Source: an uncultured Rhizobium sp.
GTDB lineage: Bacteria; Pseudomonadota; Alphaproteobacteria; Rhizobiales; Rhizobiaceae
NCBI GenBank assembly: GCA_945952415.1
Contig: CAMFIF010000012.1
Coordinates: 62,001 to 126,000, forward strand
Length of the DNA: 64,000 nt
Direction: 5' to 3'
Numbering within the stretch: the stretch's first letter is position 1; every line of letters begins with the position of its first letter. Position numbers and translations under genes: made by a program. Shown one piece after another: positions 26,000-33,237 of this stretch. Below the pieces are notes generated by a model. It saw only the letters and a list, made by a program, of their open reading frames with translations, was not told the DNA's origin and did not search any database.

Positions 26000-26023
26000 G
26001 CTGTTTATACAGCATATACAGCA
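26000..26023. promoter_or_regulatory. Operator-like repeats upstream of the phd/pemK-type operon
   Basis: Two abutting copies of TATACAGCA (26006-26014, 26015-26023), plus an inverted GCTGT at 26000-26004 that pairs with ACAGC at 26009-26013. About 41-64 bp upstream of the antitoxin start, and AT-rich, so it probably overlaps the promoter. Phd-type antitoxins repress from such repeats. Confidence 0.6.
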
Positions 26024-26082
26024 TTGGTGTAAATAATGTATTCGTGGTCGCACGGTGGAGGGGTTGGTAGAGATCACCACCG

Positions 26083-26253
26083 TCAGAAAGGCGGCTCTTC
26101 CTCAGCCAGGCCCTCCATCTCGGCAGCCGCGACGATCAGCTCCGCCTGGACGATTTCGAGTTCAGCCTGTATCTGGCGACGCTCGGCGCCATCAACAGCG
26201 TTGCGCAGCTCGACCCGCAGTTCTTCGATCTGGATTTCGAGTTCGTAGGTCAT
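26083..26253 (-). CDS. Small acidic coiled-coil protein
   Basis: 56-aa protein, MTYELEIQIEELRVELRNAV then ELEIVQAELIVAAAEMEGLAEEE: a nearly continuous heptad-like acidic helix. AAGGAG precedes the ATG at 26253 at a good distance, so I place the start there rather than at the upstream in-frame ATG (26442), which would read through the structured element at 26341-26474. No function known. The interval 26254-26340 shows no other gene. Confidence 0.65.
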   Translation of the reverse strand: MTYELEIQIEELRVELRNAVDGAERRQIQAELEIVQAELIVAAAEMEGLAEEEPPF

Positions 26254-26340
26254 CTTCGTCTCCTTGACGTTTGTGAAAGATGACAGGCGGGTCCGAGAGG
26301 GGATGGCGGGGTCAAGGATCGCATGCGTGACCGGCAGAGC

Positions 26341-26474
26341 CGGTGAGTGGGGGAGCCGATTTGCGGAAGCTGCCCTTGAGGGCAGGTGGAGCAAATTGGG
26401 GGGACCGCTCATCCTTGAGGCCGGCGTCGCCGCTTGGCACAATCATGCATTCTGAGCAGCTTCCCCACTCACCG
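26341..26474. repeat. Nested inverted repeats, possible structured RNA or palindromic element
   Basis: Outer arms of 16 bp, CGGTGAGTGGGGGAGC (26341-26356) and GCTTCCCCACTCACCG (26459-26474), differ at one position. Inside are a 9-bp stem, CCGATTTGC/GCAAATTGG (26356-26364 and 26391-26399, one wobble), and a hairpin CTGCCC-TTGA-GGGCAG (26370-26385). The nesting suggests a folded transcript or a miniature palindromic repeat. No protein is convincing here. Confidence 0.5.
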
Positions 26475-26483
26475 TATGCCACC

Positions 26484-26521
26484 AAAAAAGCCGGGCCTGG
26501 CTCGATGCCGGGTCCGGCTTT
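26484..26521 (-). terminator. Rho-independent terminator of the DUF736 gene
   Basis: On the minus strand AAAGCCGG (26521-26514) pairs with CCGGCTTT (26494-26487), followed by further T residues. It lies 54 bp past the DUF736 stop. A second perfect hairpin without a T run, GGCTCCGCC/GGCGGAGCC (26542-26562), lies between. Confidence 0.75.
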
Positions 26522-26574
26522 GATCTCTTGGCAGGAAGGTGGGCTCCGCCGGTGGCGGAGCCTTGTGATCCCGA

Positions 26575-26883
26575 TCAGTCGCGGTTCGGGCGGGACCAGA
26601 TGAGCTGGAGGCCTTCCTCGCCTTCGACCTCGGCGAGCGTTGCATAGATCGGGGCAGGGAAGCTCGGATCGTCTAGCTTGACCGAGAGGTAGTCGCGGCC
26701 CTGCTCGGAGGTCTTCTGCCAGGCGGCGCCGAGTTCGACGCTTCCGGCATAGACGCGGAACTGCGGACCCTTGTCGGAGGGGTTGTCGACCCGGGCAATG
26801 CGGGCTTGGACGTTCAGGGCGAGAGTGCGAATGGAGCCGGTGAAGCCGTTCTTTTCGGAAGTGAAGGTGCCGATAGTCGCCAT
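26575..26883 (-). CDS. DUF736 protein
   Basis: 102-aa protein with the DUF736 signature: [21 protein letters not shown], then [21 protein letters not shown], and [30 protein letters not shown]. The family is very common on rhizobial and other alphaproteobacterial plasmids and mobile elements, and its function is unknown. Single-stranded DNA binding or plasmid maintenance has been considered because of this company, but I have no direct evidence. AAAGGAA precedes the ATG, and a GC-rich hairpin (26909-26927) lies just upstream of the ribosome site. A terminator follows at 26484-26521. Confidence 0.9.
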   Translation of the reverse strand: MATIGTFTSEKNGFTGSIRTLALNVQARIARVDNPSDKGPQFRVYAGSVELGAAWQKTSEQGRDYLSVKLDDPSFPAPIYATLAEVEGEEGLQLIWSRPNRD

Positions 26884-26908
26884 TGTCGTATTCCTTTTCT
26901 CGTGTTCG

Positions 26909-26927
26909 GGCCGCGCCCATCGCGGCC
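26909..26927 (-). promoter_or_regulatory. Leader hairpin upstream of DUF736
   Basis: On the minus strand GGCCGCG-ATGGG-CGCGGCC: perfect 7-bp stem, 5-nt loop, ending 25 bp before the ATG. Similar hairpins precede several other genes of this block. The rest of 26928-27379 (about 450 bp) has no gene I can support and must hold the promoters of the divergent genes. Confidence 0.55.
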
Positions 26928-27379
26928 TCGATGGCAGTCGCAAGACTGGGGACGATCGGACCGCACCCAGCCGGGGTCCCCAGCGCGCCTGCGCGTTGGG
27001 GTGGCGATTGGGCCGCAATGCAATGGAGGGCGACAAGTCGCAGATTTGTTAGTGGGAGAGGAGGAGCCCGTGAGGGATCCGGGGTAAGAAATCTCAGACT
27101 TGTCGTTGCGGGAAGACGATCGAGGCGCAGCCGGTCTCCGGTCAGACATGCCCCATCGAGCCCGCAGATGGGTTGCCGGAAACTCTGTCGTGAAGGGATA
27201 TGGCAATGGCGCTCACCGCATTTGCCCGTGGGAAGAATGGCAACCTGGATCATGCTCCGCTTGTCCCGTCGTCGGAGCCTGCTTCGATTGGGGAGTGGGT
27301 CACGTGCAACCGTGGTCCGGCTTGCCGGCCATGCCCGGTGAGATATCGTTGCGCTGGCGAATCGCAGCCTGGAGGATCA

Positions 27380-27553
27380 ATGCGTCAGCAGACCAAGCCG
27401 TTCATCATCGAACGCAAACCGTCCCGCAAACCAAAACCCGACGCTCTGAAACCGTCGATCTGGGGAAAGCTGGATACTGACATCGCACAAGGTCTCCAAG
27501 ATCAGCGTGATAGGGAAGAAGCGGCCGCCACCGGTGGTGACGACCGCGCCTGA
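27380..27553 (+). CDS. Hypothetical basic protein, 57 aa
   Basis: Not recognised. MRQQTKPFIIERKPSRKPKP is followed by SIWGKLDTDIAQGLQDQRDREE: a basic, proline-rich start and an acidic helical end. GGAGG at 27371-27375 sits 4 nt before the ATG, which supports this start. The frame is open back to 27200 and would add a Cys-rich stretch (TCNRGPACRPCPVRYRC, a C-x5-C-x2-C-x5-C pattern), so a longer zinc-binding form cannot be excluded. It ends 3 bp from the convergent ArdC-like gene. Confidence 0.6.
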   Translation: MRQQTKPFIIERKPSRKPKPDALKPSIWGKLDTDIAQGLQDQRDREEAAATGGDDRA

Positions 27554-27556
27554 CCT

Positions 27557-28480
27557 TCAGGCAGCAGCCTTGAGATCAGCTTCCGGCTGCAGGGAATGCA
27601 GGAAACTCAACGCGCGCTGAGCGTGAGCCGCCGCCTGGAAGATGGCTCGCTTGTCGTTGGCAAGTATCGATAACCAGGACTGCAGGTAGGACGCGTGATC
27701 GGGACGTGGCTCGAGCTCAGGCGCGATGCCGAGATCGGCGCACAGGAAGCAACTGCCGAGCTCGGCGATAAGTTCTTCGCGCGCCCGTTCCGTCCGGTCC
27801 TTTGCATAGCGCGACAGGTCACGGCCGACGCGATGCTCCGCCGCGGTCCAGTGCGTCGCCTCATGGCTGAGGACGGCTGCATAACCGGCAGCATCGCGAA
27901 ACGCCTCAAAGGGCGGCATCTGGATATAGTCCATGACCGGCGAGTAGTAGGCCTGATTGCCGCCGTGCCGGATAACTGCACCCGTCGCTTTGAAGAAGCG
28001 ATCGGCACTCTCGATGCGCTCGACGGGATCCCGCAACTTGGCTGGTGGGGCGTAATAGGTGTCAGGCAAACCATCGATCTGCTCGATATTGAACACCGAG
28101 TATGCCTTCAGGAACGGGATTTCCCGGTCGACATCACTGCCGCTCCCGTCCGCCACGGACTTGGTGAAGCGACTGGCGAAGACCACCGTCGAGCCCGTTT
28201 CGCCCTTCCGCACGGCTCCGCCCAATTCGAGCGCCTGCTTGAATGTCATCCACATTGAGGAGGAGAAGCCGCGCGACAGCTGCTCCGACCACAACAGGAG
28301 CACGTTCATGCCGGAGTAGGGCAGGCCGTTATGGCGCACCGGCCGGGTAATCCGGTCACTAGTATTGGCGACGCTCCACGGCTTCATCCAGGGGCGCACG
28401 CCCTTTCCGAGATCCTCGACGATCCGGCCGGTGATCCGCGTGTAGATGTCGATGCGATCCGCTTCCGTTTTCCTGGTCAT
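27557..28480 (-). CDS. ArdC-like antirestriction protein
   Basis: 307-aa protein with ArdC architecture: an N-terminal single-stranded-DNA-binding domain (about residues 8-130; RPWMKPW, NGLPYSGMNVLLLW and GGAVRKGETGSTVVF motifs) and a C-terminal zincin-like metallopeptidase domain with HEATH at 206-210. ArdC proteins protect incoming conjugative DNA from type I restriction, mostly in the recipient; this gene is close to the tra region, where it can be expressed soon after entry. AGGAGAAG precedes the ATG, and a leader hairpin (28502-28520) lies just upstream. An in-frame ATG 7 codons earlier is less likely. Confidence 0.9.
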   Translation of the reverse strand: MTRKTEADRIDIYTRITGRIVEDLGKGVRPWMKPWSVANTSDRITRPVRHNGLPYSGMNVLLLWSEQLSRGFSSSMWMTFKQALELGGAVRKGETGSTVVFASRFTKSVADGSGSDVDREIPFLKAYSVFNIEQIDGLPDTYYAPPAKLRDPVERIESADRFFKATGAVIRHGGNQAYYSPVMDYIQMPPFEAFRDAAGYAAVLSHEATHWTAAEHRVGRDLSRYAKDRTERAREELIAELGSCFLCADLGIAPELEPRPDHASYLQSWLSILANDKRAIFQAAAHAQRALSFLHSLQPEADLKAAA

Positions 28481-28501
28481 GGCTTCTTCTCCTTTTCTCA
28501 A

Positions 28502-28520
28502 GACCGCGCCTGTCGCGGTC
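28502..28520 (-). promoter_or_regulatory. Leader hairpin upstream of the ArdC-like gene
   Basis: On the minus strand GACCGCG-ACAGG-CGCGGTC: perfect 7-bp stem, 5-nt loop, 22 bp before the ATG. Nearly the same shape and loop as the hairpin before DUF736. Confidence 0.55.
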
Positions 28521-28683
28521 CGTCACGGAGGTCCGAAGCCAGGAGCCGATGGTGCGCCCATGCACCGGAACGGCCGCAACAGCGTGGAGGACGGCACAGC
28601 CATTGCATGGGCGCCCGTCTCCTGCAGGACCGCCGAGCGGGACGGACCGCGACAGGCACGTCTCCAGCTTTCCCTCTCGACAC

Positions 28684-28715
28684 GAAAAAAGGCCGGCGCA
28701 GTCGAGCGCCAGCCT
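28684..28715 (-). terminator. Rho-independent terminator downstream of the 28756-29343 gene
   Basis: On the minus strand AGGCTGGCGC pairs with GCGCCGGCCT (one mismatch) around a 6-nt loop, followed by six T residues. It starts about 40 bp after the stop codon. Confidence 0.8.
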
Positions 28716-28755
28716 CTGATCAAGGAGAAGGGCGGGGTTACCCCCGCCAGCGGCA

Positions 28756-29343
28756 TCAACCGAAGGCCGCCATCTGAGCCTCGGCCGCCTTGCGGTCGAG
28801 CGAGGCTCCGGGGTTCTCCACCGGCCGGTCGAAAGGCTTCCAGGTTTCGCCGACAACCTGTTCGTAGGCCGCCACTGCTCCCTCGGCCGCCATCCGCAGC
28901 GCATGGGACTGGACACCCATGTCGGCCGCGAACTCCCGCTTGCGCTGGGCGCCGCTGTCATACCCGACCGGACCGTCGATATCCTCGTCACGGGCATCAT
29001 TGGATGCCTTGGCGGTTGCATCGCGCGCCTCGGTGACAGCCCGGCTGTAGAACTGTCCGGCGCCATGCGCCGATCCGACGAAGGCCCCGACGATCCTCTG
29101 CAGATGGATCTGCATGGCCTTGCTCCCTAAGCCTTCGGAAAGGCTTTCGGCCGTCTCGACGATCAGCCGCTCGTGGAGGCTGCGGATGCCATCGCTGTCG
29201 ACGACCGTGGTGCCGAAGCTTTCGGCGATCTTCTGCGCCTGCGTGGAGTCGGGGCAGGAGAGGCGGACCATTTCGAGGGTGGTGCCGCGGCGGGATTGCG
29301 ACACCTTAGCATTGGAGCGGTTGGGGGTTGAGGGCTTGGCCAT
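28756..29343 (-). CDS. Hypothetical plasmid protein, 195 aa
   Basis: Not assigned to a named family. It starts MAKPSTPNRSNAKVSQSRRG and continues EMVRLSCPDSTQAQKIAESFGTTV, LHERLIVETAESLSEGLG and VGSAHGAGQFYSRAVTEARDAT. Soluble, helical, no signal peptide or catalytic motif visible. Base composition and codon use agree with its neighbours, and a clear terminator (28684-28715) and a short leader hairpin (29375-29389) bracket it, so it is a real single-gene unit. It lies between the ArdC-like gene and the ParB-like operon. Confidence 0.75.
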   Translation of the reverse strand: MAKPSTPNRSNAKVSQSRRGTTLEMVRLSCPDSTQAQKIAESFGTTVVDSDGIRSLHERLIVETAESLSEGLGSKAMQIHLQRIVGAFVGSAHGAGQFYSRAVTEARDATAKASNDARDEDIDGPVGYDSGAQRKREFAADMGVQSHALRMAAEGAVAAYEQVVGETWKPFDRPVENPGASLDRKAAEAQMAAFG

Positions 29344-29374
29344 GTCTGTTCCTTCCGTGGCTTCCGAAGCGGTT

Positions 29375-29389
29375 CCGGCCCCGTGCCGG
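29375..29389 (-). promoter_or_regulatory. Leader hairpin upstream of the 28756-29343 gene
   Basis: On the minus strand CCGGC-ACGGG-GCCGG, 5-bp stem and 5-nt loop, 32 bp before the ATG. It belongs to the same series as those at 26909 and 28502. The rest of 29344-29736 (393 bp) shows no gene. Confidence 0.45.
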
Positions 29390-29736
29390 TCTGCCCTTCG
29401 ATGCGGACGACCAGAACCGGCAAGGGACGGGCGGCTTCACAGGTCCGATCCGGCTGAACCAGCAGGACAGGTTTGCGGGCCAGCAGGTCTTGACCTGAGC
29501 AGACCGCGGGCCTGCCCTCGCGCAGAGAGGCTGGATCGGCCGCTCCGCGGCGCGCCAGCGGCCTTGAAACGACCGGCCGCCGGTTCAGACCGCAACGAAA
29601 AGAAGGGCAGTCCAGCACGGGTCCGATATCAGATGCACGCCGACGAGGGACGACATGGCCAAGCCCACCACCCTGGGAGATGTCGTGGCCGCAAGATGAC
29701 CAGATGCCATCCAGTGCACAGCCCATTCGAGGTCAC

Positions 29737-30048
29737 CTACCCCGCCACCGGCGAAACAGGTGCATCACCGCAATGCTCGAGCGCGTCGATGATCTGCTCC
29801 TGCACCGCCAGCCTTGATGCGAGCGTGTCGAGTTCGCCCCACCGATCGAAAGCCAGGCGATCGGCCAGCTCTTGATGGTAAAGACGGAGACCAGACCGAC
29901 GGCGCGCCCGGCACTGGATTTTCACGGTGATCGCCTGCCGCCCGGCACGCGCTGCAATTTGCCGGGTCAGACAATTGAGATGCTGCAGGGTCTCACGCCG
30001 GGCGCCTATTGCCTTGTCCAGCGGCTTTGGAGCGAGGATGTCGATCAT
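29737..30048 (-). CDS. Hypothetical protein, 103 aa
   Basis: Not recognised. Starts MIDILAPKPLDKAIGARRETL and contains a basic middle (KIQCRARRRSGLRLYHQELAD) followed by a helical ELDTLASRLAVQEQIIDALEHC. The ATG overlaps the stop of the upstream DUF7007-like gene by 4 bp (ATGA), so it is the third gene of a coupled operon with the ParB-like protein. No motif suggests a function. Nothing marks the end of the operon clearly. Confidence 0.65.
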   Translation of the reverse strand: MIDILAPKPLDKAIGARRETLQHLNCLTRQIAARAGRQAITVKIQCRARRRSGLRLYHQELADRLAFDRWGELDTLASRLAVQEQIIDALEHCGDAPVSPVAG

Positions 30049-30938
30049 GACCCATCCTCCTGACCTCGCCAGCCGATAAAGGAAGACGGCCCATGATACT
30101 GGGCATGACGGACGGGATCGATAACGAATCCGAACCGACCACGCCCGGCATACTCGTCGCTCGGCACCAGGAAGCGACGCTCATCATCATTGGCTCTTCG
30201 ATCACCGCCGACGACCGCCACGACCTCGGTCATGCCGTGGTGCTGCTCGGATAATATTGCCGATATGACGACATGGTCTGCCGCATGGCGCTGATAGAAC
30301 GCCCTGCGGTCCATGGTCCAGCTTTCACCCTCGGTCAGCTTGAAGCCGTGGAGCGCCTCCCATTCGTCCGGCCAGGTATTGCGGATGGTCTTTTCTGCCA
30401 GCGACCGCTCGTGAGCAGTGAACAGGTCGGGAAAGCTGAGCGCCACGATCGCCCATTCGCAATCCTCCTCGTACCAGGGGGTGTCTTTGCGCAGCAACGA
30501 GTGGACTTTTGCATTTCTGTCGGCAGAGAGGTGAAAGCCGCCATGGCCGGCCGTGCTATGGGCGACAACGCCCTCGGCATAGATGACTGCCATCTGCGAA
30601 CTGCCCCAGGGCGTGCTCGCCGACATGCGCGTCTGCACGCGGTTCAGCGCAGCGAGGTCACGTTTGTGACCAGCCGTCTCGGCAACACGCGCTCGAAACT
30701 CGGCCTCGCCCGCTAGCCGGCCATCGTGTCCGATGAAATCGACGCGGGTCAGCTGTTCAAGCGGCCGGCGAACAAAGACCGCGCTTGCGAGATAGGCAAA
30801 GCCACTCGGCGATGTCACCATCCCCAGAACCAGATCATCAATGCGAGCGACGGGAATGCCGTCAGCGCTCGTGGCAAACTCCACCCCCGAAAGATCGGTG
30901 GCGGGTGCTGCTGCATTCAACTTGAGGGCGGCGGTCAT
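30045..30938 (-). CDS. DUF7007-like hypothetical protein
   Basis: 297-aa soluble protein of a group found on rhizobial plasmids. Visible segments are TPWGSSQMAVIYAEGVVAHSTAGHGGFHLS (residues around 110-140), LRKDTPWYEEDCEWAIVALSFPDLF and HGMTEVVAVVGGDRR. The Trp-Gly and His/Gly-rich central part is the family's most conserved region; no enzymatic function is established. It overlaps the ParB-like gene and the 103-aa gene by 4 bp each, so all three are translated together. Confidence 0.7.
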   Translation of the reverse strand: MTAALKLNAAAPATDLSGVEFATSADGIPVARIDDLVLGMVTSPSGFAYLASAVFVRRPLEQLTRVDFIGHDGRLAGEAEFRARVAETAGHKRDLAALNRVQTRMSASTPWGSSQMAVIYAEGVVAHSTAGHGGFHLSADRNAKVHSLLRKDTPWYEEDCEWAIVALSFPDLFTAHERSLAEKTIRNTWPDEWEALHGFKLTEGESWTMDRRAFYQRHAADHVVISAILSEQHHGMTEVVAVVGGDRRANDDERRFLVPSDEYAGRGRFGFVIDPVRHAQYHGPSSFIGWRGQEDGS

Positions 30939-32689
30939 GCTGCCACCCTCTGATCGAAATCCTGATCGCTGCCATGGTCGGCCTCGACTTCGGTGTCTTG
31001 CGGATGATCCTGATCCGCCTCCTCTTCGACCGGCCCCTCATGCTCTTCAGTGGTGCCGCCAGTAATACCGGCTTCGTCATCCTGAGAGCCCGTGCAGATG
31101 TTGGTAGCAGAGTCTGCCCGGATCCATTCGAGCAGTTCGTCAGTCGGTGGCGCGAATCGACCGGCCGGATGGACGAAGTGTTCGGTCGCGAAATGCTCGA
31201 CAAGCGCTGCGCGAGTTTCGCGCACCTTCTGCCGTGGCTGGACCAATGCCTCCGCGCAGGACGCTTCAAGTGCCTGGCGCGACAGGCACAAAAGGAAATC
31301 TTCCGAGCCCATATTCGGGAGGAATTCATCAGCACCGATCGCATCGCCGGCGATGCGCGCGACCATGCCGCTGTTCGACATGCCGCGGCGGCACGAGAGA
31401 ACGTCGATCAGCACGGAGCGGACGCCGACCCTGAGCGTGTCCTTATCAAAGGCGAGCTTTCCATGCTCATCGAACAAGCCGACCGCATGTCGCGAGAAAC
31501 GCTTGCCGCCATAGAAGGTCCCATCCGCACCGGAGTCTACGCGGACATTCTGCCCGGCGAAAGCCAGAACCATCAGTGCCATCAGCATATCGTCCTCGAT
31601 CGGCGCGCGGCCAAGCGCATCGTGCAGCGCGTCGGTGCGATAATCACCGATCATGTCGTGGCCTTTCTGGGTCACATCGGGCCGGACGTTCGGCGTGGCG
31701 ATCGCGTCAGCGTCATCACCGCCACCGACAGAGCCGTCGCCAGCGATCCCGTTAGGCTTCGCGGCCTCTGGCATCCGGTAGTGGACCGTCTGCACCTTGC
31801 CATCACGATCGAGATAGAGCCCCGTGTGGTCGGACTTGGATGGCTTGCCGTAGACCTGGCTTGCCTTTTTCGGCAGCTCCGGCTGGCCCCAGCTGTTGAC
31901 CTCGACGATCCCGCCCTTCTTCGGCAAGTTGCCCGTCATCCACTCGTGCTGCGCGCCGAGGAAGCCTTCGACATTCGTGGTGTAGCGACCATCCTGATCG
32001 GCCGGCGCGAAGAGATCCTCGACCCATTCAATGCCATAGGCCTGAGCGAGATCGTCGCCGAAGCTTGCATCCCTGGCATACATGCGCTTCTTGGTCAGCG
32101 CGTTTGCGATCTGCCACCAGGGCGCGGTGTCACCCTTCTTTGGTTTGTGCGCTTTCCAGACCTCCTTCTGGTCGACCTGACCGGCCGCCGCGATCACACG
32201 CAGCTGTTGCTCAGATGGCATATCACCCAAGGCCATCTGCTCGAGCATCGCCGGCAGGACGTTGGCGAGCAGGCGCAGCTTACGGATCTGGCGGACGGGA
32301 AGGGCGAGAGCGACAGCGATCGCTTCCTCGGTCCAGCCGAGAGCAACCAGCCGTTCGATGCCGCGCCATTGGTCGACGGGGTTGAGAGCCTCGCGAACGC
32401 TGTTTTCGACCATCGAGCGCATCGCGCCGTTGTCGTTGGCCGCATCCACGACGAGGATGTCGATTTCTTCCAAGCCAGCAGCAATGGCGAGGCGCACCCG
32501 ACGATGGCCGGCATCGATGATGTAGCCGTTTCCGCCATCCATTTCGGCTGCAACCACTGGCGGCTGGACGATGCCGACGGCCTTGATCGTCGCCAGCATT
32601 AGCGCATCTGCCTGCGGTGACGACTTCGACTGGCGCATCCGGTCGGGGTTTTCCTTTAGAGCACGCGGGTCAATCTTCAGGATCTGCAT
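30935..32689 (-). CDS. ParB/RepB-like domain protein of the plasmid maintenance block
   Basis: 584-aa protein. The N-terminal ParB/Srx domain (about residues 1-110) starts MQILKIDPRALKENPDRMRQ and contains the IDAGHRRVRLAIAAGLEEI motif; a helix-turn-helix region follows near 125-165. The remaining 400 residues are family-specific, ending in a very acidic tail. This family is widespread on alphaproteobacterial plasmids and is distinct from the true partition protein RepB at 403-1425; some related ParB-like proteins have nuclease or CTPase activity. AAAGGAC precedes the ATG at 32689; the frame is open further upstream but without a ribosome site. Heads a three-gene operon. Confidence 0.82.
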   Translation of the reverse strand: MQILKIDPRALKENPDRMRQSKSSPQADALMLATIKAVGIVQPPVVAAEMDGGNGYIIDAGHRRVRLAIAAGLEEIDILVVDAANDNGAMRSMVENSVREALNPVDQWRGIERLVALGWTEEAIAVALALPVRQIRKLRLLANVLPAMLEQMALGDMPSEQQLRVIAAAGQVDQKEVWKAHKPKKGDTAPWWQIANALTKKRMYARDASFGDDLAQAYGIEWVEDLFAPADQDGRYTTNVEGFLGAQHEWMTGNLPKKGGIVEVNSWGQPELPKKASQVYGKPSKSDHTGLYLDRDGKVQTVHYRMPEAAKPNGIAGDGSVGGGDDADAIATPNVRPDVTQKGHDMIGDYRTDALHDALGRAPIEDDMLMALMVLAFAGQNVRVDSGADGTFYGGKRFSRHAVGLFDEHGKLAFDKDTLRVGVRSVLIDVLSCRRGMSNSGMVARIAGDAIGADEFLPNMGSEDFLLCLSRQALEASCAEALVQPRQKVRETRAALVEHFATEHFVHPAGRFAPPTDELLEWIRADSATNICTGSQDDEAGITGGTTEEHEGPVEEEADQDHPQDTEVEADHGSDQDFDQRVAA

Positions 32690-32715
32690 GGTATTTGTCC
32701 TTTCGGGGAGTTCCG

Positions 32716-32734
32716 GACCGGCGCCTTGCCAGCC
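32716..32734 (-). promoter_or_regulatory. Leader hairpin upstream of the ParB-like operon
   Basis: On the minus strand GGCTGGC-AAGGC-GCCGGTC: 7-bp stem with G-U pairs and a 5-nt loop, 27 bp before the ATG. Fourth member of the series. Apart from this and the terminator at 33022-33060, the interval 32690-33237 (548 bp) shows no gene. Confidence 0.45.
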
Positions 32735-33021
32735 CTTCCTGTCTTCATTTTTTTTCTCGAAGACACCTCCCGAACCGCCGATCGGCCGCACTGACGCAAC
32801 TGCGACCGAGCATCCCTGCCGCGAAGGACGAGCGGGGCTTAAAGCCCTGCGAAGGACGAGTGGCCGGGATGGCGCAGGTGGCGGTTGAGCGACGCGGCGA
32901 CAGGAGGACCGATCGGCGACCGGTTCCTCCCTCATCTCTCTCTTCAGTTTCTCTTTTGAATACCCGGCGCGCAAACGGCGCGGCCAGAACGGGACGTGAA
33001 GACCTTGGCTGGAAGCAAAAA

Positions 33022-33060
33022 CGCAAAAAGGGCGCTCAACCCGCGAGGGGAGCGCCCTTT
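33022..33060 (-). terminator. Rho-independent terminator
   Basis: On the minus strand AAAGGGCGCT (33060-33051) pairs with AGCGCCCTTT (33036-33027) around a 14-nt loop, followed by TT and a further T-rich stretch. It lies 180 bp beyond the stop of the giant methylase-helicase gene. Confidence 0.8.
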
Positions 33061-33237
33061 GCTGATCCCGAACGACATCGAAAGCCACAGCGATTGCGGC
33101 GGCAGGACATCATCTGAACGGGAAGTGATCCTCCAATATTATCGAGGCCAAGGGATTGCAAGTATTGGCGCCCGCCATCCGGGGAAGGCTATGGCGGGAC
33201 CCGGACCAAGCCGCAAGACCGGCATGGTTTACGTTTG

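Noticed and set aside
29114..29875. Long plus-strand frame across 29114-29875
   Set aside because: Arg/Ser/Pro-rich composition of a shadow frame, overlapping two minus-strand genes; no start signal.
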